This document shows, in pieces, positions 32,798-41,771 of a DNA stretch of 64,000 nucleotides. This stretch comes from Zwartia hollandica (GTDB lineage: Bacteria > Pseudomonadota > Gammaproteobacteria > Burkholderiales > Burkholderiaceae_B). The DNA lies in contig NZ_JAHXRI010000001.1 of the NCBI RefSeq assembly GCF_019923725.1, positions 62,001 to 126,000 on the forward strand, given 5' to 3'. The notes under the pieces are model-generated. The model made no database searches, was not told the origin of the DNA, and saw nothing but the letters and a program-made list of their open reading frames with translations. The position numbers were made by a program, and so were the translations under genes. Numbering within the stretch: position 1 is the first letter of the stretch; every line of letters starts with the position of its first letter.

Positions 32798-35497
32798 ATG
32801 GCACCACAAGCTGCCGCATTACAAGCTGCGAACGATGAAGACTCGCTCGAGACCCAAGAGTGGCTCGACGCTTTAGCTGCGGTTCTTGATCGTGAGGGTC
32901 CAGACCGCGCACATTATCTCTTAGAGCGGCTAACCGATTTAGCGCGTCGATCGGGTGCACACATTCCTTTTTCACCAAACACGGCGTACCTCAATACGAT
33001 TCCTGCGGCGCTCGAGCCGGCGCATCCTGGCAATCAAGAGCTTGAGTCACGTATCCGACACTACATCCGTTGGAATGCGATGGCGATGGTTGTAAAAGCC
33101 AACAAGCATAATCCACCAGACGGTGGGGACTTAGGTGGACACATCGCCTCGTTCGCATCACTGGCGACGATGATCGGTTGCGGACAGAATCATTTTTGGC
33201 ACGCAGACACGCCCGAGCGTGGAGGCGATCTTGTGTACTTTCAAGGGCACTCATCTCCGGGTGTATACGGACGCGCCTACCTCGAGGGCCGGCTGACCGA
33301 AGACCAATTGAATAATTTTAGGCAAGAGGTGGGTGGCAAGGGGCTTTCTTCTTATCCCCATCCTAAATTGATGCCTGAGTTCTGGCAGTTCCCAACGGTG
33401 TCGATGGGTCTTGGCCCACTCATGGCCATTTACCAAGCCAGGTTCTTGAAGTACCTGCATGCAAGAGGAATTGCCGATACGAGCCAACGAAAGGTGTGGG
33501 TGTTTTGCGGGGACGGCGAAATGGATGAGCCTGAGTCGCTTGGGGCTATTAGTCTAGCCTCGCGTGAGAAGCTGGATAACTTAATCTTTGTGATCAATTG
33601 CAATCTGCAGAGGCTGGATGGTCCTGTTCGTGGTAACGGCAAAATTATCCAAGAGCTTGAGGGTGATTTCCGCGGCAGCGGCTGGAATGTGATCAAGATG
33701 ATTTGGGGTGGTTACTGGGATCCGCTATTGGCGAGCGACAAGGAAGGTATCCTGCGCAAGATCATGGATGATACCGTCGATGGCGAGTACCAAGCATACA
33801 AAGCGAACGATGGAAAATTTGTTCGTGAGCACTTTTTCGGTAAGCATCCCAAATTGCTCGAGATGGTGTCACGCATGAGTGATGATGATGTCTGGCGCTT
33901 GAATCGCGGCGGCCATGATCCCCACAAAGTGTATGCGGCATTCTCTGCCGCCACTAAGCACAAAGGGCAGCCCACTGTCATCCTTGCCAAGACCATTAAA
34001 GGCTACGGTGTAGGCCATCTCGTTCAAGCCAAGAATCCTTCGCACCAGCAAAAGAAACTTGATACGGAAACGATCCGCGAGTTCCGCGATCGCTACAACA
34101 TCCCGATTCCGGATAGTAAGCTGGAAGAAGTTCCTTATTACAAGCCAGCAGAAGATGCGCCTGAAATGTTGTACCTGCATGAGCGGCGCAAGGCGCTTGG
34201 TGGCTATTTGCCAAAACGCCGCGTCAAGTCCGACGAAAAGCTCACAGCACCCGCGTTAGAGGTCTTTAGGCCTGTCTTAGAGCCAACCGCTGAAGGTAGG
34301 GAGATATCCACGACACAAGCCTTTGTGCGTGTGCTGAATCAGGTGTTGCGTGATAAGGACATCGGACCGCGTGTCGTGCCCATTCTCGCAGATGAGTCCC
34401 GTACTTTTGGCATGGAGGGATTGTTTCGCCAAATCGGCATTTATGCGCCTGAGGGGCAAAAATACATTCCGGTCGATAAAGACCAAGTCATGTACTACCG
34501 CGAAGCAGCCGACGGACAGCTGCTTCAAGAAGGCATTAACGAAGCAGGCGCTTTTAGCTCGTGGATTGCGGCTGCTACCTCCTATTCGACTAACAATCGA
34601 ATCATGGTGCCGTTTTATATCTATTACTCGATGTTTGGCTTTCAACGCGTGGGTGACTTAGCTTGGGCCGCTGGTGACATGCAAGCCAGAGGCTTCTTGC
34701 TAGGGGGCACTGCTGGGCGTACGACGCTGAATGGTGAAGGCTTGCAGCATGAAGACGGTCATAGCCATATCTTTTCGGCCACGATTCCGAATTGCGTTTC
34801 TTATGATCCAACCTTTGCGCACGAGCTTGCCGTGATCATTCAGCACGGTCTTAAGCGCATGGTAGAAGATCAGGAAAACGTTTTCTACTACCTGACGGTA
34901 ATGAACGAGAACTACCCTCAGCCTGGTCTAACCAAAGGTGACGAGGAGGGCATCATTCGAGGGATGTACCGTCTCAAGAAGGGCGGCAAGAATAAAGTGC
35001 GTGCGCAGTTGCTTGGCTCAGGCACGATCTTGCGTGAAGTCATGGCCGCGGCGGAGCTTCTCGAGGCCGATTGGAATATTTCCGCGGACATCTGGAGCGT
35101 GACGAGCTTTACTGAGCTGCGTCGCGAAGGGTTGGATTGCGAGCGCCACAATATGCTTCATCCCACTGGCAAGGCACACGTTCCTTACGTGACCAGCGCG
35201 TTGGACAAAACGGATGGTCCGATCATCGCCTCGACCGACTACATGAAGATGTTCGCCGATCAGATTAGACCGTTTGTTCCAAATGGTCGCCACTATCGCG
35301 TGCTAGGGACAGATGGCTTTGGACGATCAGATTTCCGCTATCGCCTGCGTGAGCATTTCGAGGTCAATCGTCATTTCGTTGTGCTTGCGACATTGCGCGC
35401 TTTGGCTGACGAGGGCAAAGTGCCGGTTGCTCAGGTGGCTGCCGCCATCAAGAAGTACGGTATTGATCCTAACAAAGCCAACCCACAATACGCTTGA
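32798..35497 (+). CDS. aceE: Pyruvate dehydrogenase E1 component, homodimeric
   Basis: 899 residues, thiamine diphosphate-dependent decarboxylase of the pyruvate dehydrogenase complex. The TPP motif is visible as VFCGDGEMDEPES followed some 30 residues later by NLIFVINCNLQRLDGPVRGN. FQGHSSPGVYGRAYLEG near residue 150 is a hallmark of AceE, and SEATS-like DGQLLQEGINEAGAF lies in the pyrimidine domain. ATG32798 is preferred over ATG32792 because AGGAG (32787-32791) would touch the latter. The downstream aceF and lpdA follow with 14- and 9-base gaps, a complete E1-E2-E3 operon. The upstream gap holds nested inverted repeats and a stem-loop that may control it. Confidence 0.97.
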   Translation: MAPQAAALQAANDEDSLETQEWLDALAAVLDREGPDRAHYLLERLTDLARRSGAHIPFSPNTAYLNTIPAALEPAHPGNQELESRIRHYIRWNAMAMVVKANKHNPPDGGDLGGHIASFASLATMIGCGQNHFWHADTPERGGDLVYFQGHSSPGVYGRAYLEGRLTEDQLNNFRQEVGGKGLSSYPHPKLMPEFWQFPTVSMGLGPLMAIYQARFLKYLHARGIADTSQRKVWVFCGDGEMDEPESLGAISLASREKLDNLIFVINCNLQRLDGPVRGNGKIIQELEGDFRGSGWNVIKMIWGGYWDPLLASDKEGILRKIMDDTVDGEYQAYKANDGKFVREHFFGKHPKLLEMVSRMSDDDVWRLNRGGHDPHKVYAAFSAATKHKGQPTVILAKTIKGYGVGHLVQAKNPSHQQKKLDTETIREFRDRYNIPIPDSKLEEVPYYKPAEDAPEMLYLHERRKALGGYLPKRRVKSDEKLTAPALEVFRPVLEPTAEGREISTTQAFVRVLNQVLRDKDIGPRVVPILADESRTFGMEGLFRQIGIYAPEGQKYIPVDKDQVMYYREAADGQLLQEGINEAGAFSSWIAAATSYSTNNRIMVPFYIYYSMFGFQRVGDLAWAAGDMQARGFLLGGTAGRTTLNGEGLQHEDGHSHIFSATIPNCVSYDPTFAHELAVIIQHGLKRMVEDQENVFYYLTVMNENYPQPGLTKGDEEGIIRGMYRLKKGGKNKVRAQLLGSGTILREVMAAAELLEADWNISADIWSVTSFTELRREGLDCERHNMLHPTGKAHVPYVTSALDKTDGPIIASTDYMKMFADQIRPFVPNGRHYRVLGTDGFGRSDFRYRLREHFEVNRHFVVLATLRALADEGKVPVAQVAAAIKKYGIDPNKANPQYA

Positions 35498-35511
35498 TAG
35501 AGAGACCCAAT

Positions 35512-36843
35512 ATGAGTAACACAGCCCCTATTCAGGTACCGGACATTGGTGACTTCGATACCGTTGAAGTCATCGAAGTTCTGGTCAAAGTCGGTGACGC
35601 CGTCAAAGCCGAGCAAAGCTTAATTACCGTTGAGTCAGACAAGGCTTCGATGGAGATCCCTTCTTCTCACAGCGGTGTCGTGAAGTCGATCAATGTAAAG
35701 GTCGGTGACAAGGTTAAACAGGGCAGCGTAGTTGTGCACCTCGAGCTAGGAGCGGCTAGCGCAGCGGCAGCCCCTGCGGCTGCGACAGCAGTGCCAACGC
35801 CAGTTCCATCGGCTGTGGCTACCGCTGCTCCCGAAGCACCACCTCCCGTTCCTGCCGCGGCGCTGAGTCTGCCCACAGCAATTCCAGCCTCGGCTGCAGG
35901 CAAGCTTGAAGTGCCCGTGTCCACAGGCGGGTTGCCGCACGCGTCACCGTCGGTTCGTAAGTTTGCGAGAGAACTAGGTGTCGACTTAGGGCTGGTAAAG
36001 GGTAGTGGTCCGAAAAGCCGTATTACACAAGAAGATGTACAAGTTTTCGTAAAAGCGGCGTTGGCTGGAAAAGGAACCGCAACCGGTTCTAGTGCATCGC
36101 TTGGAGGTGGCTTAGAGTTATTGCCTTGGCCTAAAGTTGACTTCACGAAGTTCGGTGCGGTGACGGCTCAGCCACTGTCACGAATCAAGAAGATTTCTGG
36201 CGCAAATCTGCACCGTAACTGGGTCATGATTCCTCATGTCACAAATAATGACGAAGCGAATATCACTGAGCTTGAAAGCCTACGCATCACACTGAACAAA
36301 GAGAACGAGAAGTCGGGTGTCAAAGTGACAATGTTGGCTTTCCTGATTAAAGCTTGCGTCGCCGCACTCAAGAAATTTCCCGAGTTCAATGCGTCAATCG
36401 ATGGCGATCAGTTGATGCTGAAACAGTATTACCACATAGGTTTTGCGGCGGATACGCCGAATGGACTGGTCGTTCCTGTCATTCGCGACGCAGACAAAAA
36501 GGGCATCATTGAACTCGCGCAGGAAAGCAGCGACTTGGCGAAGAAGGCTCGAGATGGCAAGCTTGCACCTGCTGAAATGCAAGGGGGTTGTTTTTCTATT
36601 TCGTCGCTTGGCGGAATCGGAGGAACGCACTTCACGCCGATCATCAACGCGCCGGAGCTTGCTATTTTGGGTGTGTCGCGTTCATTTATGAAGCCTGTCT
36701 GGGATGGTAAGCAGTTTGGACCCCAACTGACATTGCCTTTGTCGTTGTCTTATGACCACCGTGTCATCGATGGTGCTGCTGCTGCTCGCTTTAATGCCTA
36801 TCTGTGCAGCCTGTTGGCGGATTTCCGTCGTGTCGCACTTTAA
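35512..36843 (+). CDS. aceF: Pyruvate dehydrogenase E2, dihydrolipoyllysine-residue acetyltransferase
   Basis: 443 residues from ATG35512 (GAGAG upstream). Domains in order: one lipoyl domain (about 5-78) with Lys44 in VESDKASMEIPSS; an Ala/Pro-rich flexible linker (about 80-140); the E3/E1-binding domain (SPSVRKFARELGVDLGLVKG); a second linker; and the catalytic acetyltransferase core ending with LSYDHRVIDGAAAARF, which carries the catalytic His and Asp. A single lipoyl domain is fewer than the three in E. coli. The lipoyl domain is very close in sequence to the one at the N-terminus of the neighbouring LpdA. The frame opens upstream at TTG35494 but only across the aceE stop. Confidence 0.96.
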   Translation: MSNTAPIQVPDIGDFDTVEVIEVLVKVGDAVKAEQSLITVESDKASMEIPSSHSGVVKSINVKVGDKVKQGSVVVHLELGAASAAAAPAAATAVPTPVPSAVATAAPEAPPPVPAAALSLPTAIPASAAGKLEVPVSTGGLPHASPSVRKFARELGVDLGLVKGSGPKSRITQEDVQVFVKAALAGKGTATGSSASLGGGLELLPWPKVDFTKFGAVTAQPLSRIKKISGANLHRNWVMIPHVTNNDEANITELESLRITLNKENEKSGVKVTMLAFLIKACVAALKKFPEFNASIDGDQLMLKQYYHIGFAADTPNGLVVPVIRDADKKGIIELAQESSDLAKKARDGKLAPAEMQGGCFSISSLGGIGGTHFTPIINAPELAILGVSRSFMKPVWDGKQFGPQLTLPLSLSYDHRVIDGAAAARFNAYLCSLLADFRRVAL

Positions 36844-36852
36844 GGAAAGACG

Positions 36853-38640
36853 ATGAGCGATTCAATCAATATCGCAGTGCCGGATATCGGTGATTTTGAC
36901 ACCGTGGAAGTTATCGAACTGCTGGTGAAAGTGGGTGACACCGTGCGGATCGATCAGGGGTTGATAACCGTCGAGTCGGATAAGGCTTCGATGGAGATTC
37001 CTTCGTCCCATGCTGGTGTTATCACCAACATCCTGGCGAAGGTAGGCGATAAGGTCAAGCAAGGCACAGTCATCGCACAGGTAGTGGCCGCCAGTGCATC
37101 ACCTGCAACCTCAGTGGCGTCGGCAGTGGTTGCTGCAGCGCCGGCTGCGAGTGCGGTCGAACCAAAGCAGGCACCAGCAGCCGTTGCGAGTGCCTCGACG
37201 CATGGAGCAGCAGTTTTTGGTGGGGCGGTCGATCACGAGTGCGACCTCGTTGTACTGGGTGCTGGTCCAGGAGGGTACTCAGCGGCTTTCCGTGCAGCAG
37301 ATCTTGGGCTTAAAGTCATCCTGATTGAGCGCTACTCAACGCTGGGCGGTGTTTGTTTGAACGTCGGATGCATTCCATCGAAAGCACTGTTGCACACGGC
37401 AGCGGTGCTCGAAGAGGCTCAGGCGCTTTCTGCACATGGAATTACGTTCGGTGCACCAAAGATCGACCTCGACAAGCTTCGCGCATTTAAAGATGGCGTG
37501 ATCGGGAAGCTGACCGGCGGTCTAGCTGGCATGGCTCGCGCACGCAAAGTGACTGTTTTGCAAGGGAGCGGTAGTTTCGTTGGCGCAAATCATCTGAATA
37601 TACTGTCGGATGCAGGGACTTCTGTGGTGAAGTTTTCTCAGGCGATCATTGCTGCGGGCAGTCAGTCAGTGAAGCTTCCGTTTTTGCCTGACGATGATCG
37701 TATCGTTGACTCCACCGGTGCACTATTGTTGCGCAGTATTCCAAAGCGAATGTTGATCATCGGTGGTGGCATTATTGGTCTTGAAATGGGCACGGTTTAC
37801 TCCGCGCTGGGTGCACGCCTTGATGTGGTGGAGATGCAAGACGGGTTGATGCAAGGCGCTGATCGAGACTTGGTCAAAGTATGGCAAAAGCTCAATAGCC
37901 CTCGGTTTGACAATATTATGATGGGAACACGCACGGTCTCAGCCGAGGCGAAGAAGGATGGCATTTACGTTAAGTTCGAGGGTGCGAATGCCCCGGCGGA
38001 ACCGCAGCGTTACGACTTAGTGTTACAGGCTGTCGGGCGCACACCTAACGGTAAGAAAGTCGCAGCAGAGAAGGCGGGTGTGCTCGTTACGGACCGGGGC
38101 TTCATTGAGGTCGATCGTCAGATGCGGACAAATGTTCCGCATATTTTTGCTATTGGGGATATTGTTGGTCAGCCGATGCTTGCCCATAAGGCTGTGCACG
38201 AAGGGCATGTCGCTGCTGAGGTCGCTGCTGGTCAGAAGAGCTTCTTTGATGCCCGTGTGATTCCTTCGGTTGCCTATACGGATCCTGAAGTAGCGTGGGT
38301 CGGGTTGACCGAGGAGCAGGCAGCACAGCAGGGTATTGCGGTGACGAAAGGTTTATTCCCTTGGGCGGCATCGGGACGTGCTATCGCTAATGGTCGCGAT
38401 GAAGGCTTCACTAAGCTGTTGTTTGATGCAACGTCCCACAAGATTTTGGGCGGAGGAATTGTTGGCACACACGCCGGAGATTTGATTAGCGAAGTAGCCT
38501 TGGCGATCGAGATGGGTGCTGATGCCGTAGATATTGGCAAAACGATCCATCCTCATCCTACTCTTGGAGAGTCTGTCGGCCTGGCGGCTGAGGCCGCACA
38601 TGGACATTGCACAGACTTACCCCCCGTGCGCAAGCGTTAG
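36853..38640 (+). CDS. lpdA: Dihydrolipoyl dehydrogenase (E3) with N-terminal lipoyl domain
   Basis: 595 residues, about 120 more than an ordinary E3. The N-terminal lipoyl domain (about 1-78) holds Lys44 in VESDKASMEIPSS, then an Ala/Pro linker (about 80-122). The flavoenzyme part follows: FAD motif VVLGAGPGGYSAAFRAADLG, the redox disulfide GGVCLNVGCIPSKAL, the NAD motif IIGGGIIGLEMG, AIGDIVGQPMLAHKA, and the C-terminal catalytic dyad HPHPTLGE. E3 with a fused lipoyl domain is known in beta-proteobacteria such as Neisseria and Ralstonia. The stop codon sits in the loop of a 10-bp stem-loop, followed by a second stem-loop before the convergent TRAP gene. Confidence 0.96.
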   Translation: MSDSINIAVPDIGDFDTVEVIELLVKVGDTVRIDQGLITVESDKASMEIPSSHAGVITNILAKVGDKVKQGTVIAQVVAASASPATSVASAVVAAAPAASAVEPKQAPAAVASASTHGAAVFGGAVDHECDLVVLGAGPGGYSAAFRAADLGLKVILIERYSTLGGVCLNVGCIPSKALLHTAAVLEEAQALSAHGITFGAPKIDLDKLRAFKDGVIGKLTGGLAGMARARKVTVLQGSGSFVGANHLNILSDAGTSVVKFSQAIIAAGSQSVKLPFLPDDDRIVDSTGALLLRSIPKRMLIIGGGIIGLEMGTVYSALGARLDVVEMQDGLMQGADRDLVKVWQKLNSPRFDNIMMGTRTVSAEAKKDGIYVKFEGANAPAEPQRYDLVLQAVGRTPNGKKVAAEKAGVLVTDRGFIEVDRQMRTNVPHIFAIGDIVGQPMLAHKAVHEGHVAAEVAAGQKSFFDARVIPSVAYTDPEVAWVGLTEEQAAQQGIAVTKGLFPWAASGRAIANGRDEGFTKLLFDATSHKILGGGIVGTHAGDLISEVALAIEMGADAVDIGKTIHPHPTLGESVGLAAEAAHGHCTDLPPVRKR

Positions 38641-38653
38641 TTTCTTGCGCACG
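38625..38653 (+). terminator. 10-bp stem-loop around the lpdA stop codon
   Basis: CGTGCGCAAG (38625-38634) and CTTGCGCACG (38644-38653) are perfectly complementary. The nine-base loop (38635-38643) contains the TAG stop (38638-38640). No T-tract follows; a Rho-related or mRNA-stabilising role is more likely than an intrinsic terminator. Confidence 0.5.
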
Positions 38654-38656
38654 CCG

Positions 38657-38693
38657 CCGTGGCACTTAGAGGTCTCTGTTTAAAGTGCCACGG
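38657..38693. terminator. 11-bp stem-loop between lpdA and the TRAP permease gene
   Basis: CCGTGGCACTT (38657-38667) pairs perfectly with AAGTGCCACGG (38683-38693); the 15-base loop contains the last part of the convergent TRAP gene's stop (38680-38682). It starts four bases after the previous hairpin. It has no T-tract on either strand, and could block or protect both convergent transcripts. Confidence 0.55.
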
Positions 38694-40518
38694 TTGAGAA
38701 CCAAGGTACGGCGGCAATCGCAATTAGACCGACCAGTAACGCTGCAATATACGGCCAGATCGCGCCCATGACCTCGTCTGGCGAGGTATTACCAATCCGG
38801 CAAGCGACATAAAAGCCCACGCCGATCGGCGGCATCATGAGCCCGATATTCATGGCTGTTACCACCACCATTGAGTAGTGGATGTCATGAATGCCCAATT
38901 TCTTAGCGATAGGGAACATGATCGGTGCCAGAATCAATATCGCTGGCAAACCTTCTAGCAGACATCCTAGGATCAAGAAGACGAGAATCGTGACGATCAT
39001 GAATCCCATTACCCCGCCTGGTAGGGTTGTGAGGAATTGAGACAGGCTTTGCACTGCACCGCTTTGGGTAATCGCCCATGCCATTGCGGAAGCCGTTCCA
39101 AGAATCAAAAGTATTGCGCCACTCAGTGCCGCGGTTTCAACAAGCATGCTGTATACCTTGCGCCAGCCGATGCCACCGTAAAGCACTTGTCCGATGATCA
39201 TGGCGTAGAGCACCGCGATTGTTGAGACTTCGGTCGCAGTGGCTACCCCACCGCCAACTGCGCTACGGATTAGGAAAGGAAGTACCAAGGCTGGGGCGGC
39301 GATCATCAAAGCACGGCCGATAACGGACCAGCTTGCACGTCGGACATTCTCCATGATTTCATGTCGTGCCTTCCACCGAGCTAACAAGGCCAGCGCCACA
39401 AGCAGAACAGCTGCAATGACGACTCCGCTTTGAAATAAACCGGCAATCGATACGCCAGCAACCGATCCCAACACAATCAAGACGATGCTCGGGGGCACGG
39501 TGTCAGCCATCGCGGCACCGGTCGCGAGTAGTGCAATCATTTCTTTAGGCTTGTGACCTCGCCGTTTCATTTCCGGAAATAGTGCAGGTGCAATCGTGGC
39601 CATGTCAGAGACTTTGGAGCCGGAGATGCCGGAGACAATAAATAACGAGCCGAGCAGCACATAGGACATGCCAGCCTTAATGTGCCCAAGCAATGAGGCA
39701 AGAAAGTCAACGATGGCCTTTCCCATCCCGGTCGCATCCAAGACACAGCCCAGCAAGACGAAAATTGGGACTGAGACCAGGATTAAGCTTGACATGCCTT
39801 CGTCCATTCGTCCGATAACCACCATCAGTGGAACGGTTGTCGTGAAGCCTAGGTAGCTCAGAGCACCGAGACCAAAACAAAACGCGATCGGGACTCCCGC
39901 GACTAGGCAAAGTGCTACCAGCACGACCAGAAAGATCATGATGTTGTAGAGGCCCAGACTTGTCAGAAAATCAGAGCCAAGCCAGCAGGCGCAGGCTGCC
40001 ACCGCGACGACGATGCTTGCTGCCAACAAGTTGGCCTTGGTCACCGTGTGGCTGGCATAGACAACAAGCACGCCTAGCATCGCTAAAATTCCGAAGGCGA
40101 GTGCAGAGACGCGGAATGTATTGGGTAAGTCTAGTGCTGGCGTCTTCACAAACCACTCGTCCTCTGCGTAGATGATTGCCGGATGAACGAGCGCTAAGAG
40201 AAACGCCGCAATCGCAACCAGAGCAAGAGCGTGGACAAACCCTCTGACCCGTTCAGGCATCATCTCCAAAAACAGGGTTAGGCGTAGGTGCTCGTTACGA
40301 TGCATTGCAATCGCAGTGCCCAGCATCGCAAGCCACAAAAAAGAGAGCGAAACGACTTCATCGATCCAGACGATCGGAAGGGAAAAAACATAGCGAGCCA
40401 CCACACCCACCAGTAGCAACATCACGATAACAACCAAGAGTAACGCGCTTGCAAACTCGATCGGTTTGAGCAGGCGCGAGACAATGGGAAGGGGAGATGT
40501 GCTGATTACGGTCGACAT
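38680..40518 (-). CDS. TRAP transporter permease, fused DctQ-DctM
   Basis: 612 residues with about 16 predicted membrane segments. Residues about 1-165 match the small DctQ subunit (LLLVVIVMLLLVGVVARYVF, then WIDEVVSLSFLWLAMLGTAIA); the rest matches the large DctM subunit, with IFVLLGCVLDATGMGKAIVDF, GSLFIVSGISGSKVSDMATI, ALLATGAAMADTVPPSIVL and MPPIGVGFYVACRIGN. It uses the sodium gradient to import the ligand delivered by the binding protein encoded 106 bases upstream. Fused QM permeases are known but less common than separate genes. The ligand is unknown, probably a carboxylate or sugar acid. The 3' end overlaps a convergent hairpin. Confidence 0.93.
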   Translation of the reverse strand: MSTVISTSPLPIVSRLLKPIEFASALLLVVIVMLLLVGVVARYVFSLPIVWIDEVVSLSFLWLAMLGTAIAMHRNEHLRLTLFLEMMPERVRGFVHALALVAIAAFLLALVHPAIIYAEDEWFVKTPALDLPNTFRVSALAFGILAMLGVLVVYASHTVTKANLLAASIVVAVAACACWLGSDFLTSLGLYNIMIFLVVLVALCLVAGVPIAFCFGLGALSYLGFTTTVPLMVVIGRMDEGMSSLILVSVPIFVLLGCVLDATGMGKAIVDFLASLLGHIKAGMSYVLLGSLFIVSGISGSKVSDMATIAPALFPEMKRRGHKPKEMIALLATGAAMADTVPPSIVLIVLGSVAGVSIAGLFQSGVVIAAVLLVALALLARWKARHEIMENVRRASWSVIGRALMIAAPALVLPFLIRSAVGGGVATATEVSTIAVLYAMIIGQVLYGGIGWRKVYSMLVETAALSGAILLILGTASAMAWAITQSGAVQSLSQFLTTLPGGVMGFMIVTILVFLILGCLLEGLPAILILAPIMFPIAKKLGIHDIHYSMVVVTAMNIGLMMPPIGVGFYVACRIGNTSPDEVMGAIWPYIAALLVGLIAIAAVPWFSTVAL

Positions 40519-40624
40519 GGCGATTCCGGCTTAGGTCATATAAAAAATCCGGACGCTGCACAAGGACAGACGCCCGGAGTTGTAGCAAACGGAGCAGAGA
40601 GGCTGTTCCGCTTGTGCGCTTGCC

Positions 40625-41644
40625 TTAGGACAGTTTGCCGCTCGACTTCTCGAGTAGTTCCCATGCCTCGGCGCCTAGTTTGCTTTTCCATTCCGAGTAG
40701 AAGCCACCAGCGCGCAAACGATCGCGGAAAGAGTCTGCTTTTGTCTGATTAAAGATCATGCCTTTTTCAGTTAAGCCCTTTTGCAATCCTGCGTTCATGG
40801 CTGCAACGTCAGCACGCTCTTTCATGCCAGCGGCGTTAATGTGACCGGCAACGATTGTGCGCATTTTTTCTGGCAGACGTTCCCAAGCGCGACGGTTTGC
40901 CAAGAACCAGAAGCCATCCCACATGTGGTTCGTGATCGAGCAGAATTTTTGTACTTCATTGAGCTTGGCCGTGTCGATAATCGCAAGAGGGTTCTCCTGG
41001 CCATCAACGATCTTGGTCTGCAAGGCGCTGTAGACCTCGTTGAAGTTAATTGAGGCGGGCGCTGAGTCGAACGCTTTGAACATTGAGGTCCAAAGTGGCG
41101 ATACAGGCACGCGAATCTTGAAGCCCTTCAAGTCGTCTGCGGTTTGGATTGGCTTGGTCGACGAGGTGATTTGACGGAAACCGTTATCCCAGATCTTGTC
41201 CATTGCGACAAGGTTCGCTTTACCAATTTCTCTGCGAACATGTGCGCCTAAGTCGCCGTCTAGTGCCTTCCATACTGCGTCGTAGTTACTAAATGCGAAG
41301 CCAATACCGGTAATGGAGGATGCGGGAACAAGGGTCGCCAAAATCAAACCAGAAAGGGTGAAGAACTCGACGCCGCCGTTACGGACTTGGCTCAGCATAT
41401 CGGTGTCTGAACCCAGTTGGCTGCTTGGGAAAATTCGAATTTCGACACGGCCTTGCGTATCTTTTTGAATTGCATCGGCCATTTCTTTGGCACGAATATT
41501 CATGGGGTGTGTCAAGGGCAAGTTATTCGCGTACTTATAGGAAAACTCAGCTTTGGACTGTGCCCAGACGCTGTTCAGCGGCGCGGCGAGGGTGATGACA
41601 CCGGCGCCAGCGCCAGTCAGTAGGGTGCGTCTCGAAATGGACAT
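40625..41644 (-). CDS. TRAP transporter substrate-binding protein, DctP family
   Basis: 339-residue periplasmic binding protein. The signal MSISRRTLLTGAGAGVITL has a twin-arginine-like SRRTLL start, with probable cleavage near VWAQ. ATG41644 is supported by GGAGA upstream; the frame could begin 13 codons earlier without support. Family features are KYANNLPLTHPMNIRAKEMA, RVEIRIFPSSQLGSDTDML, GFKIRVPVSPLWTSMFKAF with the conserved carboxylate-binding Arg, and QTKIVDGQENPLAIIDT. It feeds the fused DctQM permease downstream. The divergent gap to purL (41645-41771) carries a pair of direct repeats 20 bases apart. Confidence 0.93.
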   Translation of the reverse strand: MSISRRTLLTGAGAGVITLAAPLNSVWAQSKAEFSYKYANNLPLTHPMNIRAKEMADAIQKDTQGRVEIRIFPSSQLGSDTDMLSQVRNGGVEFFTLSGLILATLVPASSITGIGFAFSNYDAVWKALDGDLGAHVRREIGKANLVAMDKIWDNGFRQITSSTKPIQTADDLKGFKIRVPVSPLWTSMFKAFDSAPASINFNEVYSALQTKIVDGQENPLAIIDTAKLNEVQKFCSITNHMWDGFWFLANRRAWERLPEKMRTIVAGHINAAGMKERADVAAMNAGLQKGLTEKGMIFNQTKADSFRDRLRAGGFYSEWKSKLGAEAWELLEKSSGKLS

Positions 41645-41708
41645 TATTTGTCTCCAAGGTAAATAGATTACGTTGGTCATCATAGCAAGGATGTACTTAG
41701 CCTCATCC

Positions 41709-41737
41709 CTAAAATGCTGGTTAGAGAGCTAAAATGC
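41709..41737. repeat. Direct repeat pair in the dctP-purL divergent region
   Basis: CTAAAATGC occurs at 41709-41717 and again at 41729-41737, exactly 20 bases apart, about two turns of the helix. It could be a tandem regulator site or a pair of promoter-like elements. Confidence 0.4.
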
Positions 41738-41771
41738 GTGTTTTCCCTTACCTAATTCACCGGTTTTCACT

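Noticed and set aside
35667-36146. A 159-codon open frame on the minus strand inside aceF
   Set aside because: It runs opposite the Ala/Pro-rich linker; the GC-biased third positions of the real gene keep the frame open, and no family features are seen.
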